Shown: piece by piece, positions 1 to 5,756 of the stretch | Layout: each line of letters begins with the position of its first letter | Position numbering within the stretch: the stretch's first letter is position 1 | Notes under the pieces: model-generated | Told to the model about the DNA's origin: nothing | The model's database searches: none | What the model saw: only the letters and a program-made list of their open reading frames with translations | Origin: Candidatus Thiodiazotropha taylori | Lineage (GTDB): Bacteria > Pseudomonadota > Gammaproteobacteria > Chromatiales > Chromatiaceae | Direction: 5' to 3' | Assembly: GCA_019100305.1 (NCBI GenBank) | Contig: JAHRHW010000298.1 | Span: forward strand, 1 to 5,756 | DNA: 5,756 nucleotides | Made by a program: the position numbers and the translations under genes

Positions 1-2352
1 CTGGAAGCCATGCGGGTGACGATCGAGGATGCGGTCGCCGTATCGCCAACCAATCGGTTTGGCGAGATCTTCACCCTGGCCAACAATGGTGAGGATGCAT
101 CGGGTCGTAACCTTCGTGGTGGCATCACTATCAAACCGGAAGACTTCAATCCTGAAAGAATTCAGATCGATTTTGACAGCGGAATCCATGACATTTATGT
201 CAATGTGAATACCGGTGATCAACTTGGTGACGTTACCGGCGTGGTGGGCTATTCATATGGTAATTTTGAGGTCTATCCCACTGAAGACTTCTTGCGCACG
301 GATAATTATCTGCAGGCTGAGCAGACCCACCTGGTAACCGAGAGTGAACGTCAGTTGACCGTGGCAAGCTACAATGTTCTGAATCTTGATCCTAATGATG
401 AAGATGGTGATCAGGATCTGGCTGATGGCCGTTTTGATCGTCTGGCTGAGCAGATTGTCAACCAACTGCAATCTCCCGATATCATTGGCTTGCAGGAGAT
501 ACAAGACAGTTCGGGCTCCGCCGATGATGGGGTTGTGGATGCTGATGAAACACTGAGGCTGCTGGTGGCCGCGATTCGAACCGCTGGCGGTCCCAACTAT
601 GAGTACATCGATAATCCACCTGAGAATAATCAGGATGGGGGACAGCCCGGTGGCAATATTCGGGTTGCCTTTCTCTATAATCCGGAAACTGTCGAAGCCG
701 ACAGGGAGTCGGTCAGCAGGCTGACGGATCAGGATCTTTCCGACGGAGACGCCTTTGCCGACAGCCGTAAACCGCTCTATACCCGTTTTGAAGCTGCGGA
801 TAATGAAATCCATCTGATCAACAATCACTTCTCTTCCAAGGGGGGCAGTACGCCACTGTTCGGTTCCGTACAGCCACCGATTAACGGCAGTGAGGATGAG
901 CGACTGGCCCAGGCGAGGGTTGTAAATGGTTTTGTTGCCTCACTGCAGGAAGAGGATCCACAAGCCAAAGTGATCGTACTGGGTGATCTGAATGAATTTG
1001 AATTCATGGATCCGATCCGTGCACTGAAAGGGGAGGAGAGTCCACTATTGGCCAATCTGACGGAGACTCTGCCGGTTGAAGAGCGCTATAGCTACAACTA
1101 CCAGGGTAATGCTCAGACGCTTGACCATATCCTGTTGACACACAATCTGGCGCAACATGCTGAGTACGATCTTGTTCATCTGAATACAGAATTCCATGAT
1201 GCGGCTAGTGATCATGATCCTGCGGTTTTGCGATTGGAATTGTCTGAAAAGAAGCGTGTACGGTTTGCCACTTTCAATGTCTCTTTGAATCGTTTCAATC
1301 CAGGCGAGCTGATTTCGGATCTCTCCACACCTGATAATCCACAGGCCAAAACCATTGCTGAGATCATTCAACGTGTGCGTCCAGATGTGTTGCTGCTGAA
1401 CGAGTTTGATTATGATGACGAGAATGAAGCGATTAAACTCTTCCAGAAGAACTATCTGAATAAACGCCAGAATGGTCAGAGAAAAATTCGTTACAAGCAT
1501 GTCTATGTGGCTGAGTCCAATACTGGTATCCCCACTGGCTTTGATATGGATAATGACGGCAATCTGGATGGCCCGGGTGATGCCCAGGGATTCGGCTTTT
1601 TCCCAGGTCAGTACGGTATGGTGCTGCTCTCCCGTTACCCGATCAAATACAATAAAGTCCGTTTGTTCCAGAAATTTCTGTGGAGAGACATGCCGGACTC
1701 CATGCTGCCTGAAGAGTGGTACAGCGAGGACGAGAAATCGGTGTTGAGACTCTCATCAAAGAGCCACTGGGATATTCCGGTGAAAGTCAAAGGCAAACTG
1801 ATCCATGTCCTGGCAAGCCATCCAACACCGCCGGTATTCGATGGCCCCGAGGACAGAAACGGTCGGCGTAACCATGATGAGATCCGCTTCTGGAGCGATT
1901 ACATCTCCGGTGCGGAATATATCTATGACGATGAGGGGAGATCAGGTGGTCTGCCTGCCAACGAGCGGTTTGTCATCATGGGAGACCTGAATGCCGATCC
2001 GCATGATGGGGACAGTACCGCCAATCCAGCTGCACAGTTGCTGGCCAATCCGTTGGTCAATACAGCCATAACACCGGTCAGTGCTGGTGGCGCGGATGCC
2101 CTGCTCAGACAGGCTGGCGCCAATCTGAGCCATATCGGCGGTGCGGATTTCGATACTGCCGATTTTGCTGACGGTTCCCCAGGCAACCTGCGGGTCGACT
2201 ATGTTCTGCCGTCACATAATCTGAAGATGCTGGGTGCCGGTGTATTCTGGCCTGCCGCTTCGGATCCGTTGTTCGATCTGGTCGGCGACTGGCCCTTCCC
2301 CAGCTCCGATCACCGATTGGTGTGGATCGACCTGGCAAAAAAATCCAGATAG
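1..2352 (+). CDS. ExeM/NucH-type extracellular nuclease with two tandem EEP domains (5' end outside window)
   Basis: This is a 5'-partial gene: the frame is open to base 1, and the first ATG (base 10) lies inside a domain, so it is not the start. Residues are numbered from that Met. Residues 1-95 resemble the OB-fold segment that precedes the nuclease domain in ExeM/NucH-family secreted nucleases. EEP domain 1 (about 116-411) shows N122 (SYNVLN), E163 (LQE), H273 (NNHFSSK), D326/N328 (GDLNEF), D372 (LDHI) and the terminal SDHDP with H402. EEP domain 2 (about 417-776) shows N423 (TFNV), E465 (NEF), H604 (ASHP), D659/N661 (GDLNAD), D730 (VDYV) and SDHR with H768. Both sites therefore look intact. 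Known ExeM/NucH/Xds proteins are metal-dependent exported DNases that degrade extracellular DNA; the substrate here is inferred, and domain 2 could instead be a phosphodiesterase or phosphatase. The signal peptide and any lamin-tail domain would lie upstream. The stop is TAG at 2350-2352, and a terminator follows closely. Confidence 0.9.
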   Translation: MEAMRVTIEDAVAVSPTNRFGEIFTLANNGEDASGRNLRGGITIKPEDFNPERIQIDFDSGIHDIYVNVNTGDQLGDVTGVVGYSYGNFEVYPTEDFLRTDNYLQAEQTHLVTESERQLTVASYNVLNLDPNDEDGDQDLADGRFDRLAEQIVNQLQSPDIIGLQEIQDSSGSADDGVVDADETLRLLVAAIRTAGGPNYEYIDNPPENNQDGGQPGGNIRVAFLYNPETVEADRESVSRLTDQDLSDGDAFADSRKPLYTRFEAADNEIHLINNHFSSKGGSTPLFGSVQPPINGSEDERLAQARVVNGFVASLQEEDPQAKVIVLGDLNEFEFMDPIRALKGEESPLLANLTETLPVEERYSYNYQGNAQTLDHILLTHNLAQHAEYDLVHLNTEFHDAASDHDPAVLRLELSEKKRVRFATFNVSLNRFNPGELISDLSTPDNPQAKTIAEIIQRVRPDVLLLNEFDYDDENEAIKLFQKNYLNKRQNGQRKIRYKHVYVAESNTGIPTGFDMDNDGNLDGPGDAQGFGFFPGQYGMVLLSRYPIKYNKVRLFQKFLWRDMPDSMLPEEWYSEDEKSVLRLSSKSHWDIPVKVKGKLIHVLASHPTPPVFDGPEDRNGRRNHDEIRFWSDYISGAEYIYDDEGRSGGLPANERFVIMGDLNADPHDGDSTANPAAQLLANPLVNTAITPVSAGGADALLRQAGANLSHIGGADFDTADFADGSPGNLRVDYVLPSHNLKMLGAGVFWPAASDPLFDLVGDWPFPSSDHRLVWIDLAKKSR

Positions 2353-2366
2353 ACGGCTGATTCTGG

Positions 2367-2388
2367 CAGGACCCGCTGGATGGTCCTG
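2367..2388 (+). other. Perfect 7-bp hairpin just after the nuclease stop
   Basis: CAGGACC (2367-2373) and GGTCCTG (2382-2388) are exact reverse complements around an 8-nt loop. Four more pairs (ATTC with GAAT) can form outside it if a 3-nt TGG bulge is allowed. No T-run follows, so it is not a terminator by itself. It lies between the nuclease stop and the real terminator, where it could protect the mRNA 3' end. That role is inferred. Confidence 0.4.
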
Positions 2389-2396
2389 GAATAGAC

Positions 2397-2434
2397 AAGC
2401 GGATAGCAGGGATGTTGTCCGCTTTTTCTTTTTT
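2397..2434 (+). terminator. Rho-independent terminator of the nuclease gene
   Basis: AAGCGGATAGC (2397-2407) pairs with GTTGTCCGCTT (2414-2424). This gives an 11-bp stem that includes two G-T wobbles, with a 6-nt loop, AGGGAT. A T-rich tract follows (2425-2434, TTTCTTTTTT). It begins about 45 bases after the nuclease stop on the same strand, which is the classic arrangement. It should separate this transcript from the patatin gene downstream. Confidence 0.85.
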
Positions 2435-2886
2435 GGGATCGTTTTGTTTCCATTCATCCAAATGGATAAGAAAGATCAGTCCACCAATGAACTCGAAATC
2501 AGCCAAAGAGATGTACAAAAGCTGCTCTCCCCCGGTCCATCTTCCGCGCAAGGGGAGAGGTGAACTACACTCTCCGATTATGTGGCACGCTGATGATTGG
2601 TGCTTATTCAGTCACAACAGGACGTTTTGGATTCGTGTCAACAGGCCCTAGAGAAATCAACTGATAATAACCTGTTAGAATCATATCGATTAAAGCGAAT
2701 GGGACTGGAGTAATAAAAGGTTTAACACCGTGATCAATTCGAAATGCAGCACCCAATAAGATTCCCCCCCACACACATGACGGGACTTAGGTCGAAAAGG
2801 TGTCAGGTGAATAATCAGAGCTTCTATTTTTATTGAAAGCCATTAGAATATTTCGCACGCCATGACCGAATGACTCTTAATTAGCC
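2435..2886. other. Intergenic region without a convincing gene
   Basis: About 450 bases separate the terminator from the patatin start. Short open frames cross it, but none continues a recognisable protein or has a clear ribosome binding site. It contains the palindromic repeat at 2525-2559. It also has a weak AACAGG/CCTGTT pair (2640-2645 and 2671-2676), a C7 run at 2764-2770, and an imperfect CACATGAC/GTCAGGTG pair (2774-2781 and 2802-2809, one mismatch). The patatin promoter should lie here. TTGAAA (2833-2838) is a possible -35 box, but no good -10 box sits at the right distance, so no promoter is called. Confidence 0.6.
2525..2559. repeat. C-rich/G-rich palindromic intergenic repeat
   Basis: CTCTCCCC (2525-2532) and GGGGAGAG (2552-2559) are exact reverse complements around a 19-nt loop. 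The loop contains a CCGCGCAA segment just before the right arm. The layout (CTCTCCCC arm, pyrimidine-rich loop, CGCAAGGGGAGAGG) resembles short palindromic elements dispersed between genes in many proteobacterial genomes. Only one copy is present here, so repeat status comes from recall, not from the window. No T-run follows on either strand, which argues against a terminator. Confidence 0.55.
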
Positions 2887-4110
2887 ATGCGACTTCCTAA
2901 CTGCCAGTCTGATTTCAACAAAGTGCCATGGCTCGCGCTGATTTTGCTGTTGATCTCCGGTTGCAGTTCCGTGCAGAGACAATTCCCCGCTCCAGCGGAG
3001 CATCACTATGAGAGCGCCCAGGTCTCAGGTTACAAAAATATCCGATTCTGGGGGGATAAACCGGCTCCCTATCTTGATGAAGCGATCGAAAGTCTGCGCA
3101 TCAGTATTGAGAAGAATCCAGAGTGGAAACAGCGGTTCGACCTGCTGGCCCTGTCTGGTGGGGCTGAAGATGGTGCCTATGGTGCAGGATTCCTCAAAGG
3201 TTGGAGTGAGCGGGGGGATCGTCCTGAGTTCTTTATGGTCACAGGAATCTCCACCGGCGCGCTGATTGCCCCTTTTGCCTTTTTAGGTCCAGCCTACGAT
3301 GATGCGATCAAGCGGCTTTTTACCCAATCCTCCAAACAGGATATCTTTTTTCTCACCCCATTCAGTGCGCTGTTTGGCGGGTCGGCATTAGGCGACACAA
3401 AACCGCTGCAAAAAATCATCAGAGAGGAAGTTGATGATGATTTGGTGGAGGCTATTGCCAGAGAGAGTCGAAAAGGGCGGATTCTGCAGATTGCCACCAC
3501 CAATATCGATGCCCAGCGTCCGGTTATCTGGGAGATCGGCAGAATTGCTGCAAGTGGTCATCCCGGTGCGAAACAGTTGATTCAGACAATCATGCTCGCC
3601 TCAGCCTCCATACCTGGTGTGTTTCCACCGGTTTTTCTGGATATCGAGATCGATGGGGAGCGCTTTCAGGAAGTGCATGTGGACGGTGGTGTCACTTCGC
3701 AGATCTTTGTCTATCCCCGAGGGCTGCAAGTGAGGGATATAGAGAAACAGCTTGATTTGCATCCGAAAAAGTCGTTCTGGTTGATTCGCAATACCAAGAT
3801 AGACGCGGAATATGCGCCAGTCGGATTGGGTGTCGGGGATATCACCAGCCGTTCGATCAGTACTCTGATCAAATATCAGGGGCGTGGAAATCTTTTGAAC
3901 ATCTCCAGTCTGGCTGAGCGGGATGGCTTCGATGTCCATATCACCAATGTGCCGGCCGACTTCGATGAACCACTGAACGATTTTTTCGATCCGGTCTATA
4001 TGCAGAGACTCTACGAAGTGGGTTATTCAAAGGCGCTTTCAGATTGTCCGTGGCATGTTACATTGAATGAAGAGTGTAATGTCAGAGAGGATCGTCTGAG
4101 TAGCTTCTGA
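2887..4110 (+). CDS. Patatin-like phospholipase, predicted outer-membrane lipoprotein
   Basis: This 407-residue protein is a predicted serine acyl hydrolase (phospholipase A-type) of the patatin family. A short N-region with R2 and K12 leads to a hydrophobic stretch (13-23) and a lipobox, I23-S24-G25-C26. C26 would be lipidated, and Ser at +2 favours outer-membrane sorting. The patatin domain starts near residue 85. It has the Gly-rich oxyanion loop SGGAEDGAYGAG (90-101), the nucleophile S122 in GISTG, the conserved ASASIPGVFPPV block (238-249) and the dyad aspartate D266 in VDGG. All key residues are present. The only other cysteines in the mature part are C387 and C397, a possible disulfide. 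The ATG is preceded by an in-frame TAA two codons upstream, so the start cannot lie further 5'. No clear Shine-Dalgarno is visible. The substrate is not known; phospholipid or other lipid esters are likely. It appears monocistronic, between a terminator and a convergent gene. Confidence 0.92.
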   Translation: MRLPNCQSDFNKVPWLALILLLISGCSSVQRQFPAPAEHHYESAQVSGYKNIRFWGDKPAPYLDEAIESLRISIEKNPEWKQRFDLLALSGGAEDGAYGAGFLKGWSERGDRPEFFMVTGISTGALIAPFAFLGPAYDDAIKRLFTQSSKQDIFFLTPFSALFGGSALGDTKPLQKIIREEVDDDLVEAIARESRKGRILQIATTNIDAQRPVIWEIGRIAASGHPGAKQLIQTIMLASASIPGVFPPVFLDIEIDGERFQEVHVDGGVTSQIFVYPRGLQVRDIEKQLDLHPKKSFWLIRNTKIDAEYAPVGLGVGDITSRSISTLIKYQGRGNLLNISSLAERDGFDVHITNVPADFDEPLNDFFDPVYMQRLYEVGYSKALSDCPWHVTLNEECNVREDRLSSF

Positions 4111-4122
4111 TACTTCTATCAG
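4107..4122. other. Small hairpin overlapping the patatin stop codon
   Basis: CTGATA (4107-4112) and TATCAG (4117-4122) form a perfect 6-bp stem closed by a CTTC tetraloop. The patatin stop TGA (4108-4110) lies inside the left arm. No T-run follows on either strand, so this is at best a weak or Rho-assisted 3' end. The rest of the convergent gap (to 4227) shows no clear intrinsic terminator. Confidence 0.3.
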
Positions 4123-4227
4123 CACTGAATCTGTTTGAAAGCATGAATAACCCACTCCTCACGAGCCTGCGAATAGGGGTTTTCAAAAAGCGCGTACTGG
4201 TTATCAGTTTCCTGCACTTGTTCGATA

Positions 4228-5682
4228 TCAGAACAGATAGAAAACAGGATCTGTATAGGGCAGCTCGATGGAACCAATATTATTTTCCGGTGAAGCAAGA
4301 TCGTTAACCAGCATGCCGCGGCTGCTGATCGAGTAGATATAACTATTCATCTGGTCATCGGAGACAAAGAAGCTTCTGCGAATGCCTTCCGGATAGAACC
4401 AGTTTCCGTTATCCGGATCCTCATAGAAGAAATCGTGATCGATGGCGGCATAGGGTTGGATCCCCGATTCGGCGGTGACCCTGAACAGCTCCAGCCCATT
4501 GAAGATATCACTCAATCCGAAATCTGTACTATCGGTCACACTGTTCCATTGAGTGACCGGGATGGCCAGCATCTTCTCCTGTTCGAACCAGGTGAAGGCA
4601 TGGTGATCGTATTGTGCTTCGCTGTAACTCCCCTGACCGATCAGATGTTCAGACAGGAGTATTGGCTGGGAGAGGGTACTGACATCAAACAGGCTCAGCT
4701 TGATCGAGAGGTTCTCTTGACCGATGGCCAGTAAACGATCTCCTTCAATCGGATGCAGGTAGGTGGAAAACCCTGGTACCTCGAGCTCTCCAGCTACCTG
4801 GGGATTGGCCGAATCACTGAGATCCAGGGTGATCAGCGGGTCGATCTGTTCAAATGTCACGACAAAACCCCGCTGCTGATCAAAGCGGACGGCAAACACA
4901 CGTTCACCCGGTTTACCAAGACCGGAAAGTTCTGCGTGGGTCATCAACTGGCTATCGTTTTGCTGTAGAACGAATAGGCGGTTCTCAGGGTCATCATCCC
5001 GCCACCAGTTCAGTTCTGTGGTGACCACCCGCAGCAGGCCCTGGTATTCATCCATGGAAAATTTGTTCAGCAGATGACCCTCCACACTGCCGGAGGCGAG
5101 ATACTGGGGTGAACCGCCGAGGCTGAATTTATGAATTCGGGTTGAAGGGGTTGGGTAGTCGTCGCCCTCCATGACCGGAAACCAGAGCCAGTTGTCATCC
5201 TCAATGCTGGCGATGTAGAGGTTATCCTGACTGGCATAGACCATGGTGCTGTTGGCCAGTACACTGGTGCTGGTCAGTTCAGCCAAAGGGTTATCCAGAT
5301 CGAAAGCGAGTAGACTGACTGTGCCTGTTCCTGTGACATTTTGTGGCTGATAGATCTCGCTACAGCCACTGATCACAGTACTGACGGCGTCGATCTGTTG
5401 ATCCGGATCGGTGTTGTCCGCCATCATCGGTAACAGTTGTTCAACTTCCACACTCTGCGGATCATCGATCACGCTTGTCAGATCGAGTTGGGTGGCAACC
5501 ACCAGATAGACCTGCTGATCGATGCGCAGTGCATCCACATAGCCGGACTCCACGACCGTCTCCCTGATCACTTCAGGTTGTTGAGGATCGCTGATCTGCA
5601 GCAAGGTGATTTTGGTCATTCGGCTGATCCGGGGCGCAAAATCGGCACTCAGGCTTTCATCGAATTCCGCATATTCATTCAA
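4228..5682 (-). CDS. Secreted-type beta-propeller protein (COG4880/PF09826), lacking its N-terminus
   Basis: From the TTG at 5682 this frame gives 484 residues. The match to the family named 'secreted protein with C-terminal beta-propeller domain' rests on several blocks: TRIHKFSL (181-188), GHLLNKFSMDEYQGLLRVVT (202-221), PGERVFAVRF (258-267), RGFVVTFEQIDPLITLDLSD (271-290), VPGFSTYLHP (302-311), KLSLFDVS (328-335) and GSYSEAQYDHHAF (351-363). A final RGMLVNDL strand (455-462) probably closes the propeller. The function of the family is unknown to me; no catalytic residues are evident. Family members normally begin with a signal peptide and about 100 or more residues containing a GVDEAD-like motif. 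Here the recognisable match starts near residue 20 (TKITLLQISDP). No signal peptide or ATG precedes it, and the frame meets TAA at 5749-5751. The first ATG (5617-5619) would remove even more. It is probably a 5'-truncated or frameshifted gene. TTG is only the longest possible start, with no spaced ribosome binding site. Confidence 0.8.
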   Translation of the reverse strand: MNEYAEFDESLSADFAPRISRMTKITLLQISDPQQPEVIRETVVESGYVDALRIDQQVYLVVATQLDLTSVIDDPQSVEVEQLLPMMADNTDPDQQIDAVSTVISGCSEIYQPQNVTGTGTVSLLAFDLDNPLAELTSTSVLANSTMVYASQDNLYIASIEDDNWLWFPVMEGDDYPTPSTRIHKFSLGGSPQYLASGSVEGHLLNKFSMDEYQGLLRVVTTELNWWRDDDPENRLFVLQQNDSQLMTHAELSGLGKPGERVFAVRFDQQRGFVVTFEQIDPLITLDLSDSANPQVAGELEVPGFSTYLHPIEGDRLLAIGQENLSIKLSLFDVSTLSQPILLSEHLIGQGSYSEAQYDHHAFTWFEQEKMLAIPVTQWNSVTDSTDFGLSDIFNGLELFRVTAESGIQPYAAIDHDFFYEDPDNGNWFYPEGIRRSFFVSDDQMNSYIYSISSRGMLVNDLASPENNIGSIELPYTDPVFYLF

Positions 5683-5738
5683 CCTACATATTGATGATCG
5701 TGTCCTGATAGGAGTTGCACAGAATTGTAAGCACCTCA

Positions 5739-5756
5739 GGTAACATTTTTATTACC
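5739..5756. repeat. Inverted repeat at the window edge, upstream of the beta-propeller gene
   Basis: GGTAAC (5739-5744) and ATTACC (5751-5756) are reverse complements apart from one G-T-type position, around a 6-nt ATTTTT loop. An adjacent CCTCAGG (5734-5740) is itself a palindrome and overlaps the left arm. The element may continue past the window. It could be a weak hairpin, an operator-like site or an element end. The sequence seen does not decide between these. Confidence 0.3.

Noticed and set aside
253..828. Long minus-strand open frame (191 codons) opposite the nuclease gene
   Set aside because: It lies wholly inside the strongly supported nuclease coding region, and its translation shows no recognisable domain. 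It is a shadow of the plus-strand codon pattern.
2412..2651. Open frames of about 80-110 codons crossing the nuclease terminator and the intergenic gap
   Set aside because: They overlap the terminator and the palindromic repeat, have no ribosome binding site and show no protein-like pattern.
2833..2855. TTGAAA as a sigma-70 promoter for the patatin gene
   Set aside because: No -10-like hexamer occurs at 16-18 nt spacing. TAGAAT (2844-2849) is too close.
2435..2886. Small RNA, riboswitch or novel system in the intergenic gap
   Set aside because: Only weak inverted repeats are seen, with no terminator-plus-promoter arrangement and no recognised riboswitch core.
2923..2925. GTG alternative start for the patatin lipoprotein
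   Set aside because: It would leave a signal peptide with no positive charge before the hydrophobic stretch. The ATG at 2887 gives a normal lipoprotein signal.
4134..4187. TTTGAAA/TTTCAAA with inner AACCC/GGGTT as a bidirectional terminator between the convergent genes
   Set aside because: The arms are separated by 40 nt, the inner pairs leave a large bulge, and no T-run follows the second arm on either strand.

Overview
This window looks like ordinary chromosomal DNA from a Gram-negative bacterium, most likely a gammaproteobacterium. The evidence is a patatin-like protein with an outer-membrane-type lipoprotein signal, an ExeM/NucH-type extracellular nuclease, and roughly balanced base composition judged by eye. 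A marine or sulfur-oxidising lineage is only a guess. No mobile-element genes, tRNA, rRNA or CRISPR arrays are visible.

Layout. Positions 1-2352 (+) hold the 3' part of a large secreted nuclease gene. It has an OB-fold-like segment followed by two complete endonuclease/exonuclease/phosphatase (EEP) domains, and it ends at a strong intrinsic terminator (2397-2434). A gap of about 450 bases follows, with a C-rich/G-rich palindromic repeat at 2525-2559 and no convincing gene. Positions 2887-4110 (+) encode a patatin-like phospholipase lipoprotein with an intact Ser-Asp dyad. After a short convergent gap, 4228-5682 (-) encodes most of a secreted beta-propeller protein of the COG4880/PF09826 type. 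That gene lacks the family's N-terminal part, a signal peptide and an ATG start. Its frame closes at 5749-5751, so it is either 5'-truncated or frameshifted near the window edge. An inverted repeat lies at the very end (5739-5756).

How the genes relate. At least two and probably all three products act, or once acted, outside the cytoplasm: a nuclease on extracellular nucleic acid, a lipase anchored in the envelope, and a propeller of unknown role. The strong terminator and the opposed orientation argue against a single operon, so a shared job is only a guess. I do not see a previously undescribed system. The points most worth checking are the double-EEP fusion and the broken start of the beta-propeller gene.
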